Shown here piece after piece: positions 1 through 9,467 of a stretch of DNA of 32,729 nucleotides. Source of the DNA: Candidatus Parakkermansia intestinigallinarum. Lineage in GTDB: Bacteria; Verrucomicrobiota; Verrucomicrobiia; Verrucomicrobiales; Akkermansiaceae. Within the stretch, counting starts at the first letter, position 1. Each line of letters opens with the position of its first letter. The position numbers and the translations under genes are program-made. The notes under the pieces are model-generated. The model had not been told where the DNA came from and ran no database searches. It saw nothing but the letters and a program-made list of their open reading frames with translations. The stretch covers positions 1 through 32,729 of the forward strand of contig DXFQ01000037.1 of the NCBI GenBank assembly GCA_019114365.1, given 5' to 3'.

Positions 1-1380
1 GTGGACGACCCCTACCTGCGTTCGCGCGCCGCCGATGTGCAGGACGTGCTCAAGCGCGTGCTGCACAACATGGAGCCGGCCAAATCCCAGCCCTGCAGCG
101 CGGCAACGGACGGCCCGGCCATTCTCGCCGCCTACGATCTTGCTCCCAGTGATACGGCCGATCTCGACCAGCGCAACGTCCTCGGTTTTGTGACGGAGGT
201 CGGCAGCTCGGTCTCTCACACGGCCATTCTCGCCCGCTCTCTGGGCCTGCCGGCCGTGGTGGCGGTGCCCCGGCTCATCCTCGACTGCCGCGTCGGCCAG
301 CCCGTGATTCTCGACGGCTACAATGGCCTGCTCATCATCAACCCGACGGATGAGACGCGCGAGTATTACCGCGCCCTGCAGGTGGAGAAAGAGAAGGCCT
401 ACCAGAGCCTTGTCGATATGCGCGACCTGCCGGCCGAGACGCTCGACGGCCACCGCATCCGCTTGGCCGCCAACGTTGAATATTCCCACGAGTACAGTGC
501 GCTCAAGCGCTTCGGCGCCGAGGGCGTGGGGCTCTACCGCTCCGAGTTCTTCCTGCTGGGCAACGGCAGCAGCCTGCCCGGCGAGGAGGAGCAGTATGAG
601 CACTACCGCCTGCTGGCGGAGAGTTGTGCGCCGCATGAGGTGATCATTCGCACCCTCGATTCGGGCGGAGACAAGCTTCCCTTTGAGGAGCAGGCGGAGA
701 AGGAGGACAATCCCTTTCTCGGCTGGCGCGGCATTCGCGTCTCTCTCAGCCGCCTCGATATGTTCAAGGAGCAGCTGCGCGCCATCCTGCGAGCCTCGGC
801 GCACGGCAAGGTTGGCGTGATGTTCCCGATGATTTCGGGCATCACCGAGGTGCGCGATACCCTCGAGCTGCTGGAGCAGTGCCGTGCGGAACTGCGCGAG
901 CGCGGTCAGGCCTTCGACGAGCACATGCGCGTGGGCATCATGATCGAGGTGCCCAGCGCGGCCGTGATGGCCGATGTGCTGGCCCGCCATGTCGATTTCT
1001 TCTCCATCGGAACCAACGACCTGACGCAGTACACCATTGCGGTCGATCGCGTGAACGCCCGCGTAGCCGGGATGTTCCGGCCGACGCACCCCGGTGTTGT
1101 GCGCCTCATGTCCCAGACGATGCGTGCCGGTATCCCGACGGCCGTATGCGGAGAGATGGGGGGCGATATTACGCTTGTCCCTCTGCTGATCGGCATGGGG
1201 GCTCATGAGCTTTCGGTGAGCATGCACCTCTTGCCGCTGGTGCGCTATGCCATTCGCCACCTGCGCTACAGCGACTGCCTCGAGATCGCGCAGAAGGCCT
1301 TGCAGGCCGAAGACAGCTACACCATCCGAAAGCTCTCGAAGGATCTCGCCAAGAAATCCTACCCGGCTCTCTTCGATTGA
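1..1380 (+). CDS. ptsI: PTS Enzyme I (phosphoenolpyruvate-protein phosphotransferase), 5' truncated by window edge
   Basis: Cytoplasmic Enzyme I moves phosphate from PEP to HPr at the head of the sugar phosphotransferase system. The visible 459 codons match Enzyme I from about residue 115 onward. The phospho-accepting His is in SVSHTAILARS (His73 here), followed by GVGLYRSEFF, the PEP-binding RTLDSGGDKL, NPFLGWRGIR, the Mg/PEP-binding FSIGTNDLTQY and the active-site Cys in AVCGEMGGD near the C-terminus. The family is about 570 residues, so roughly 115 N-terminal residues, including most of the HPr-binding start, lie outside the window. The GTG at base 1 is an internal Val codon, not a start. 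It runs convergent with hemC. No HPr or EII gene is visible here, so its sugar partner cannot be read from context. Confidence 0.95.
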   Translation: MDDPYLRSRAADVQDVLKRVLHNMEPAKSQPCSAATDGPAILAAYDLAPSDTADLDQRNVLGFVTEVGSSVSHTAILARSLGLPAVVAVPRLILDCRVGQPVILDGYNGLLIINPTDETREYYRALQVEKEKAYQSLVDMRDLPAETLDGHRIRLAANVEYSHEYSALKRFGAEGVGLYRSEFFLLGNGSSLPGEEEQYEHYRLLAESCAPHEVIIRTLDSGGDKLPFEEQAEKEDNPFLGWRGIRVSLSRLDMFKEQLRAILRASAHGKVGVMFPMISGITEVRDTLELLEQCRAELRERGQAFDEHMRVGIMIEVPSAAVMADVLARHVDFFSIGTNDLTQYTIAVDRVNARVAGMFRPTHPGVVRLMSQTMRAGIPTAVCGEMGGDITLVPLLIGMGAHELSVSMHLLPLVRYAIRHLRYSDCLEIAQKALQAEDSYTIRKLSKDLAKKSYPALFD

Positions 1381-1469
1381 CGTTGCCGGAGCGCACTGCG
1401 GGGCAGGGGCGGCATCGCGCTCTGTCGGTCTCCTCTTCCTCCGCAGAGCTCATCCTCAGAGCCTAGGCC

Positions 1470-1504
1470 CGTCGCGGCGCATGTTGCGGAGTCGACGCGT
1501 TTTT
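1470..1504 (+). terminator. possible weak terminator after ptsI
   Basis: A short inverted repeat (CGTCG at 1470-1474, CGACG at 1493-1497) is followed within 2 nt by five T residues (1500-1504). The stem is only 5 bp with a large, weakly paired loop. A second T-run at 1521-1526 has no clear stem. The 1381-1673 gap between convergent ptsI and hemC shows no gene that I can support. Confidence 0.25.
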
Positions 1505-1673
1505 CGGGGGAGGCGGCGCGTTTTTTCGGAGGCTCGCGCTGCGCCATGCAGCATAGGTGTCTCTCCGAGCCTCGGACTGCCGGTGTGTCGGCGGCGAGGG
1601 CTGCGCCGGAAACTCCTCGGCTGCGCCGCCCCTGCGGCCGGAGAAAGAAGACCCTTAGCCGACGCCGCCGGAT

Positions 1674-2609
1674 TCAGTCGGCGAGCTTGGCGAGCAGCTG
1701 CCGGTGGGCAGCCTGCCCGACGGCGACGGGATCCTCGGCGCTGCCTCGCTGCGTGATGCGAATCGGTTGCCCCTCGGGGGTGAAATAGAGAGCGCGGAGC
1801 ACAAGCGTGCCGCTGACCAGAGCGGCGTAGCCGCCCACAGGCACCGAGCAGTCCGCCTTCAGCGCGTCGAGGAAGGCTCGCTCCGCCGCGACGCAGCAGG
1901 ACGTTTCGGCGTGATTGGCCGGGGCGACGAGCGCGCGCGTCTCCTCGTCACCGCGCCTGATTTCAAGAGCCACCGCCCCTTGACCGAGCGCCGGCATGAA
2001 GGCGTCGGGCGAGAGGTCGACGGCGCAGAAGTGCTGCCCTTCAAACTCGATATCGGGGCCGGTGAAACCCAGACGGTTGAGCCCGGCTCGCGCCAGCAGC
2101 GTGGCCGTCATCTCCCTGCTTTCCGCCAGCTTGCGCAGCCTCGTGTGCACATTGCCGCGGATGGGCAGGCAGCGCGCCGACCCTCCCCAGTACGCATCAA
2201 CGAAGCAGGCGCGGCGCACGCTCCCCGTGCCGATGACGGGGCGTCGGGCCTCGGCGCCCGGCTTGATGACGAGCGTATCGGCGATATCCTCGCGCGGCAG
2301 AATGGCGGCGATTTCGAAGGCGGGGTCAAGTTGGCCGGGCATGTCTTTGAGGCTGTGAACTGCGCAGTCAATCTCCCCCGCGGCCAAAGCCTCTTCAATG
2401 GCGGCGATGAACACGCCCTTGTCTCCGGTGTTGGTGGCAGCATTGACGCAGTTGAGCGGGATGTCGGTACGCGCGTCGCCGGCCGTGTGAATGATGCGCA
2501 GCTGGTGGCGGAGGCCGGGGCAGCTGCGCTGCACGGCTTCGAGGGCGAGAGCTGTCTGAGCCAAGGCGAGCTCGCTGCCGCGAGTACCGATGATGAGATG
2601 CTGCTTCAT
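1674..2609 (-). CDS. hemC: porphobilinogen deaminase (hydroxymethylbilane synthase)
   Basis: A cytoplasmic enzyme that condenses four porphobilinogen molecules into hydroxymethylbilane in tetrapyrrole synthesis. The 311-residue length is normal for the family. Visible motifs are GTRGSELALAQT at the N-terminus, GDKGVF, DCAVHSLKDMP, GTGSVRR, RGNVHTRL and LLARAGLNRLG. The Cys that carries the dipyrromethane cofactor is Cys254 in ADCSVPVGGYA; most homologs have a GGC at this point, so Ala-Asp-Cys is a mild variation. It is the last gene after oppF and tatC on the same strand, 42 bp behind tatC. It also has its own promoter, whose -10 lies 7 nt before the ATG, so it may be translated from a leaderless message. 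No other haem genes are in the window. Confidence 0.95.
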   Translation of the reverse strand: MKQHLIIGTRGSELALAQTALALEAVQRSCPGLRHQLRIIHTAGDARTDIPLNCVNAATNTGDKGVFIAAIEEALAAGEIDCAVHSLKDMPGQLDPAFEIAAILPREDIADTLVIKPGAEARRPVIGTGSVRRACFVDAYWGGSARCLPIRGNVHTRLRKLAESREMTATLLARAGLNRLGFTGPDIEFEGQHFCAVDLSPDAFMPALGQGAVALEIRRGDEETRALVAPANHAETSCCVAAERAFLDALKADCSVPVGGYAALVSGTLVLRALYFTPEGQPIRITQRGSAEDPVAVGQAAHRQLLAKLAD

Positions 2610-2616
2610 GGGGATG

Positions 2617-2644
2617 ATTCTATAGGATTACGCCGCGCATGCAA
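2617..2644 (-). promoter_or_regulatory. hemC promoter, TTGCAT-N16-TAGAAT
   Basis: On the minus strand, TTGCAT (2639-2644) is followed by a 16-bp spacer and TAGAAT (2617-2622). Only 7 nt (CATCCCC) separate the -10 from the hemC ATG, so transcription would begin at or next to the start codon. There is no Shine-Dalgarno sequence in that space. The promoter sits in the 42-bp gap after tatC. Confidence 0.6.
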
Positions 2645-2651
2645 GCCAATT

Positions 2652-3758
2652 CTACGCGGCAGCACGTTGCCGCCTGCGCTTCTGCCGCCGGGCAAAAAGA
2701 ACGCAGAGCTCGTAGAGCAGATACATGGGCAGAGCCATGAGAAACATCGTGCCCGGATCCGGCGACGGTGCCAGCAGCAGCGCGGCGGCGAAACAGGCGA
2801 CAAAAGCCGTCGCTCGCGTGCGCTTCATCAGGTCGTAGGTCAGAATGTTGAGCTTAATCAGCGGCAACACCAGCACGGGAAGCTCGAAAATGGCGCCGAA
2901 GGTCAGCACCAGCTTCGCCGCAAACGAGAGATAGTAGCCGATGCGCCAGTCGTTCTGAATGCCCATCTGCGCCCCGTAGTTGTAGAAGAAGCCCAGCACG
3001 CGCGGCAAGACAGCCAAGTAGGCGAAGGCGCATCCCGCGATGAAGAGCAGGCAGCCCCAAGCCACGCAGCGATAGAGCAAACGCCTTTCGTTCGGCTTTA
3101 GCCCGGGGATGATAAAGCCCAGAAGCAGGCGAAGCTGCACCGGAAAGGAGAGAATCAGCCCCGCGAAAAAGGCCAAATTGACCGAGAGCATGAAGGCTTC
3201 GGCCGGTTGAAAAGCTCCCATGAGCCGTATCTGCTCGTCTTGCTGCGCGGGGCGCAGCAGGGCGCCCGACGCGTGCAGGGAGAGCGCGAGAGTCAGCTCG
3301 TCGGCTTGCTGAGGCTGCGCCAGCACGTCTCGCAGGTAGTCCGTCTGCTCCGCCTCGGGCAGCAGGGCGGCGGCCCGCAGCAGAGCTACGCAACGCGCGG
3401 CTTCCCGCACGCGCGCCGACTGCCGAGCGAGCAGCGCGTCGCGAGCCTCGGGAGAGAGCGCGGGCAGAACCTCGGCCAGCCTCTTGGCCGCCAACCAGTC
3501 ATGCAGCGGCATTCCCTCGGGCAGAGCCTCCCGCTCTTGTTGCAGGCGAATTTGCTCGACGGGGCGGCTGAGAAAGTGCATGATTTGCGGCGTCAGGAAG
3601 AAGCAGAGAAGCATCGCCGCGAGCAACACGCCGAGCATGCGCAGCAGGGTGCGGCGAAGCTCCTCCAAGTGGTCGAGCAGCGGCCGCGGCTCATCGCCCG
3701 CCGCCCGCCGAGCCTGCAGCGCCTCGCGCGCGCGGAACATGGAGCGCAGCAGCATCAT
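2652..3758 (-). CDS. tatC: Sec-independent translocase TatC with an enlarged first periplasmic region
   Basis: An inner-membrane core component of the twin-arginine translocase; it binds signal peptides of folded substrates. The cytoplasmic entry motif HLEELR is at residues 30-35, followed by the first membrane segment (about 38-60). The family element P-x-EAF is seen as FQPAEAFM near residue 186. Further hydrophobic segments and the late LAPSPDPGTM (about 330) are conserved-looking. The protein is 368 residues against about 250 usual. The excess is mainly a stretch of about 105 residues (about 75-178), rich in Ala, Leu, Glu and Arg, between the first membrane segment and the P-x-EAF element. 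The start is fixed by an ATGA overlap with the upstream oppF stop, implying translational coupling. No tatA or tatB is visible here. Confidence 0.93.
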   Translation of the reverse strand: MMLLRSMFRAREALQARRAAGDEPRPLLDHLEELRRTLLRMLGVLLAAMLLCFFLTPQIMHFLSRPVEQIRLQQEREALPEGMPLHDWLAAKRLAEVLPALSPEARDALLARQSARVREAARCVALLRAAALLPEAEQTDYLRDVLAQPQQADELTLALSLHASGALLRPAQQDEQIRLMGAFQPAEAFMLSVNLAFFAGLILSFPVQLRLLLGFIIPGLKPNERRLLYRCVAWGCLLFIAGCAFAYLAVLPRVLGFFYNYGAQMGIQNDWRIGYYLSFAAKLVLTFGAIFELPVLVLPLIKLNILTYDLMKRTRATAFVACFAAALLLAPSPDPGTMFLMALPMYLLYELCVLFARRQKRRRQRAAA

Positions 3759-4783
3759 GGCGCATAGATGTCGATGCCGACGCGCCGCAGCAGATCAAGC
3801 GAAACGGCACAGGGATCGGGCGCGACCCAGTGCCCGGGCTCCAGCTCGACGGGAGTCAGATCCATACCGTAGGTCGCTTCGAGATAGGGGTGATTGATGC
3901 GCCTGCCGAAAGCGCTGCCCGGCGGCGGATCAATGGGCGAGGGGACGTCGCCCGGCAGCACGGGGACATGCCGGCGGCGGAAGGGATCGGGCAGGGGAAT
4001 GGCCGAAATCAGCGCACGGGTATAGGCGTGCAGAGGGTTGCGGTAGACCACCGATGCCGGGCCGCCTTCGACAATCTTGCCGAGGTACATCACGGCCACG
4101 TTGTCACAGACATGCTTGACGACGGAGAGATCATGCGAGATGAAGAGATAGGCGAGCTCCAGCTCACGCTGCAGCATCATGAGCAGATTGAGCACCTGCG
4201 ACGCGACGGAGACATCGAGCGAGCTGACGGGTTCATCGAGAATGAGCAGCTTCGGCCCCGTCGCCAAGGCTCGCGCAATGCCGATGCGCTGCCGCTGACC
4301 GCCCGAGAACTCGTGCGGGAACTTCTCTGCGGCGCTGCGCGGAAGGCTGACGAGATCCAGCAGCGTTTCGACCCGCCTCCGGCGCTCCTGCTTCGTGCCT
4401 ATCCCCTGAAGTTCGAGGGGCTCGGCAATGATGTGCCGCACATCCATGCGCGGGTTGAGCGAATCAGCCGGATCCTGAAAAACCATCTGCACGTTGCGCC
4501 TGAGGTTCCCGAGTCTCCACTGCGGGCGGCATGTGATATCAGTGCCCATGAGCCGGATGTAACCGCCGGTCGGCTCGCAGAGACGGACGATGCAGCGCCC
4601 GATCGTGCTTTTGCCGCAGCCGCTCTCCCCGACCAACCCGAGCGTCTCGCCGGCGGCAATGCTGAACGAGACGCCGTCGACCGCCTTGAGCGTACCGCCT
4701 TGGCGCGAGAAGAGCCCCCGCTGCACGGGAAAGTGCATCGAGAGATTGCAGACTTCGAGAATAGGTTGCGGTTGAGTGCTCAA
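3755..4783 (-). CDS. oligopeptide/dipeptide-type ABC transporter ATPase (OppF/DppF family), TTG start
   Basis: A cytoplasmic ATPase that would energise a peptide or nickel-type ABC importer. It shows Walker A GESGCGKST (residues 52-60), the Q-loop in MVFQDP, the signature FSGGQRQR, Walker B LLILDEP, the D-loop SSLD and the switch His in FISHDLS. The C-terminal family extension is present (YRNPLHAYTRAL, then PVLPGDVPSP), but the usual Cys-containing G-C-x-F-x-x-R-C element reads GSAFGRR. The start is TTG: an in-frame TAG lies five codons upstream, and the next Met (16) would cut into the nucleotide-binding domain. No permease or binding-protein gene is nearby, so the substrate is unknown and it may serve a transporter encoded elsewhere. 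Its stop overlaps the tatC start by 4 bp. Confidence 0.9.
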   Translation of the reverse strand: MSTQPQPILEVCNLSMHFPVQRGLFSRQGGTLKAVDGVSFSIAAGETLGLVGESGCGKSTIGRCIVRLCEPTGGYIRLMGTDITCRPQWRLGNLRRNVQMVFQDPADSLNPRMDVRHIIAEPLELQGIGTKQERRRRVETLLDLVSLPRSAAEKFPHEFSGGQRQRIGIARALATGPKLLILDEPVSSLDVSVASQVLNLLMMLQRELELAYLFISHDLSVVKHVCDNVAVMYLGKIVEGGPASVVYRNPLHAYTRALISAIPLPDPFRRRHVPVLPGDVPSPIDPPPGSAFGRRINHPYLEATYGMDLTPVELEPGHWVAPDPCAVSLDLLRRVGIDIYAP

Positions 4784-4792
4784 GCTTGGCTT

Positions 4793-4821
4793 ACTCTAGC
4801 ACGCCGGCAGGCTCTTGGCAA
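4793..4821 (-). promoter_or_regulatory. oppF promoter, TTGCCA-N17-TAGAGT
   Basis: Minus strand: TTGCCA (4816-4821), 17-bp spacer, TAGAGT (4793-4798). The TTG start codon follows the -10 by 9 nt, so the predicted leader is about 2-3 nt. The same TTGCCA -35 box recurs before the alcohol dehydrogenase and pgsA. Confidence 0.55.
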
Positions 4822-4844
4822 GTGCGGATTGAGGGCGGAGCGCA

Positions 4845-4880
4845 AAGCCCCTCGCGAAGCGTGAGCCTCGCGGGGGGCTT
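4845..4880 (-). terminator. strong hairpin after rsfS
   Basis: Two 13-nt arms (4845-4857 and 4868-4880) pair fully, with one G-U wobble, around a 10-nt loop. The hairpin lies 56 bp beyond the rsfS stop and upstream of the oppF promoter. On the minus strand only a few T residues follow, so this is terminator-like but lacks a classical U-tract. Confidence 0.6.
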
Positions 4881-4936
4881 AGAACTCGGGGAAGAGGGGG
4901 GAGGGGGAAAAGGAGGGAAAGGCGGGCAGCGGTGCC

Positions 4937-5281
4937 TCACTGCCAGTCCACGCGATTTTCGTCCTTCCAGATCTTCTCCAATCCGTAAAACTCGCGAGTC
5001 TCGTCCGCCATCACGTGAATCATCACGTCGACATAGTCGAGGACGGACCAGAGCGCGTTGGGCGTGCGCTCGGCATAGACGGGCTCGATGCCGTACTGCT
5101 CGCCCACTTCCTTGTCCACGTCGCGCAGAACCGCGCGCAGGTGGGGCACGGAGGTGGCCGTGCAGACAATGGCGAAATCGGTGAGCGACGACTGGCCGCG
5201 CAGGTCGTAGACGGCAATGTCCGTGGCTTTGGCATCGTCGGCCGCGCGGGCGCAGGCAAGTGCTAATTCCTTACTGTTCAT
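4937..5281 (-). CDS. rsfS: ribosomal silencing factor RsfS (Iojap family)
   Basis: RsfS binds ribosomal protein L14 on the large subunit and blocks subunit joining when nutrients are short. The 114-residue form chosen here has the family core: DIAVYDLRGQSSLTDFAIV, then a VWSVLDY-like segment (ALWSVLDYVDVMIHVM), and the ending FYGLEKIWKDE. The frame is open 11 codons further, to an ATG at 5314 with a GAGGAA about 12 nt before it. The ATG at 5281 matches the usual family N-terminus better, so I prefer it. It lies downstream of ftsH on the same strand. The usual nadD neighbour is not present here. Confidence 0.92.
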   Translation of the reverse strand: MNSKELALACARAADDAKATDIAVYDLRGQSSLTDFAIVCTATSVPHLRAVLRDVDKEVGEQYGIEPVYAERTPNALWSVLDYVDVMIHVMADETREFYGLEKIWKDENRVDWQ

Positions 5282-5397
5282 GGTGTTATTCGGTCTCGCT
5301 TGTGGTGGTGGCATGCGGTGTGACGCTTCCTCTGCCGCATCTTCGGTTCTGCGTCCTCGTCAACGTGATGGCCGCATCTCCGATCTTGAGGTTCTCG

Positions 5398-7752
<2,355 letters not shown>

Positions 7753-7773
7753 GAGTTTGTCGTGTTGGCGGGG

Positions 7774-7802
7774 ATTCTAGCGCAGATGTGCGCTCTTGTG
7801 AA
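7774..7802 (-). promoter_or_regulatory. ftsH promoter, TTCACA-N17-TAGAAT, with palindromic spacer
   Basis: Minus strand: TTCACA (7797-7802), a 17-bp spacer, TAGAAT (7774-7779), each one base off the sigma70 consensus. The spacer contains a 5-bp inverted repeat with a 4-nt loop (GCGCA at 7780-7784, TGCGC at 7789-7793), which could be an operator. The -10 to ATG distance is 21 nt and I see no Shine-Dalgarno sequence. Confidence 0.65.
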
Positions 7803-7842
7803 TAAGTTTTCGAGACATACAGGCTGAAAAGGTGGTGCCGGG

Positions 7843-7894
7843 GCGATTTTCGCGTCTGCTGACGGCGATTTCGCGTCGTTCACCGCGATTCGGG
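7843..7894. repeat. three imperfect direct repeats upstream of ftsH
   Basis: On the plus strand GCGATTTTCGCGTC (7843-7856), GCGATTTCGCGTC (7865-7877) and GCGATTCGGG (7885-7894) are spaced 22 and 20 bp apart, about two helical turns. They lie 40-90 bp upstream of the ftsH -35 box and downstream of ribBA. A regulator-binding array is possible. Chance similarity in GC-rich DNA cannot be excluded. Confidence 0.35.
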
Positions 7895-7958
7895 AGCCCG
7901 GGAGACGGCCTGACCGCACCCGGTGCAGCTGCGGATGCCGTGCTGCGGGAGGGGGGCG

Positions 7959-9383
7959 TCAGAGCAGGTGCCCCATGCGGTCGCGCTTGGTCTCCATATA
8001 GTGGCGGTTGTCGTCATTGGGCGGGATGCTGATGGGAACCTGCTCCACGATGTCGAGCCCGTGCCCCGCCAGACCGACGATTTTGCGCGGATTGTTCGTC
8101 AGCAGCCGCAGGTGGCGCACCCCCATATCACGCAGAATCTGGGCGCCGACGCCATAGTCGCGCAGGTCGGCGGGGAAACCGAGCTTGATGTTGGCATCCA
8201 CCGTATCATAGCCCTGCTCCTGAAGCTTGTAGGCGTGCAGCTTGGCGGCAAGCCCGATGCCGCGCCCTTCCTGGCGCAGGTAGAGAATGACGCCGCCCTC
8301 CTGCGCGACGCGGCGCATGGCGGCATGCAGCTGGCTGCCGCAATCGCAGCGTCGGCTGCCGAAGACATCGCCGGTCAGGCATTCGCTGTGCACGCGGCAG
8401 AGGACGGGTTTGTCCGAGTCGATTTCGCCGTGCACGAGGGCGAGATGCGTCTTGCCGTCCACCTTGGAGTGGTAGGCGTGGCAGATGAACTCACCGAACT
8501 CGGTGGGCAATTTAACCGTTTCCTCGCGCTCGACGAGTTTTTCCGTGTGCTGGCGGTGTTCGATGATTTGAGCCAGCGAGCAGGCCTTGAGGCCGTACTG
8601 CTTCTGGAAGCTGCCCAGCTCGCCGAGGCGAGCCATGGTGCCGTCCTCCTTCATGATCTCGCAGCAGACGCCCACGGGTTCCATGCCCGCGATGCGCAGC
8701 AGATCGACGGTCGCCTCGGTGTGTCCGGCGCGGCGCAGCACGCCGCCCTTGCGCGCCTTGAGCGGGAAGCAGTGGCCCGGTTGCACGAAATCGTCAATCC
8801 TCGCCTTCGGGTCGGCGAGCTTCATCGTGGTGATCGATCTTTCAAAGGCGCTGATGCCCGTCGTGGTGCCCTCTTTGGCATCGACGCTGACGGTGAAGGC
8901 CGTGTGGAGCTTCTCCGTATTGTGCTGCGCCTGCATCGGCAGCCCGAGTGATTCGACGCGCTCGGGAGCCATGGGCACGCAGATGAGGCCGCGGGCGTGC
9001 GTGGCCATGAAGTTGATGTTCTGCGGCGTGGCAAACTGCCCGGCGCAGATGAGATCCGCCTCGTTCTCTCGGCTGGGATCATCGGTGACGAGGATGAGCT
9101 TGCCGAGTCGGAGGTCTTCAACGACCTCCGCGAGCGGGGAGTAGACGATGGGGTCGACGCCGTCGGCCACCGGAACGGAGCCTTGCGGCGCCAAGCTGCT
9201 CAAGTCGCATCCTGACGGCGTGCAGCAGGGCTGCGCCGCCACATCGCGGCACGCCGGCAACTCGGGCTCTCGGTGCGAGCCGCAGAGGCAGTCGCCTTCG
9301 CCGCTGACGGAGGCATCGCATTGTTGGATGAAGTCGTTGATGTCAAAGACGCCGTTCTTGGAATGAAACTCGACGGGATTCAT
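7959..9383 (-). CDS. ribBA: bifunctional RibBA: DHBP synthase / GTP cyclohydrolase II with Cys-rich N-terminal extension
   Basis: Catalyses two entry reactions of riboflavin synthesis: ribulose 5-phosphate to 3,4-dihydroxy-2-butanone 4-phosphate, and GTP ring opening. The DHBP synthase half shows DDPSRENEADLI, FMATHARGLICVP and RRAGHTEATVDL. The cyclohydrolase II half shows the zinc cysteines in SECLTGDVFGSRRCDCGSQ, then LRQEGRGIGL and the late LTNNPRK. The protein is 474 residues against about 400. The excess is an N-terminal stretch of about 70 residues with seven cysteines (22, 32, 34, 45, 53, 54, 59). An internal GTG near codon 65 is an alternative start, but the extension has no stop and a coding-like GC-rich third position. 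It follows glnS by 84 bp. No FMN riboswitch fits in that gap. Confidence 0.95.
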   Translation of the reverse strand: MNPVEFHSKNGVFDINDFIQQCDASVSGEGDCLCGSHREPELPACRDVAAQPCCTPSGCDLSSLAPQGSVPVADGVDPIVYSPLAEVVEDLRLGKLILVTDDPSRENEADLICAGQFATPQNINFMATHARGLICVPMAPERVESLGLPMQAQHNTEKLHTAFTVSVDAKEGTTTGISAFERSITTMKLADPKARIDDFVQPGHCFPLKARKGGVLRRAGHTEATVDLLRIAGMEPVGVCCEIMKEDGTMARLGELGSFQKQYGLKACSLAQIIEHRQHTEKLVEREETVKLPTEFGEFICHAYHSKVDGKTHLALVHGEIDSDKPVLCRVHSECLTGDVFGSRRCDCGSQLHAAMRRVAQEGGVILYLRQEGRGIGLAAKLHAYKLQEQGYDTVDANIKLGFPADLRDYGVGAQILRDMGVRHLRLLTNNPRKIVGLAGHGLDIVEQVPISIPPNDDNRHYMETKRDRMGHLL

Positions 9384-9420
9384 GCGTTGATGCGTGGAGT
9401 GGAGGAAGGAGGGATGCGCT

Positions 9421-9450
9421 GATTCCGGCCGCGCGGGCCGCGGCGGAATC
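9421..9450 (-). terminator. GC-rich hairpin between glnS and ribBA
   Basis: A 7-bp outer stem (GATTCCG/CGGAATC) continues after a 1-nt bulge into a 4-bp inner stem around a 7-nt loop. It lies 17 bp beyond the glnS stop. There is no U-tract, so it may terminate glnS partially or simply stabilise the 3' end. Confidence 0.4.
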
Positions 9451-9467
9451 AGCAGTGTGTATTGATG

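Noticed and set aside
9384..9467. FMN riboswitch before ribBA
   Set aside because: The gap is only 84 bp, filled by a GC-rich hairpin, and I see none of the conserved FMN-aptamer segments.
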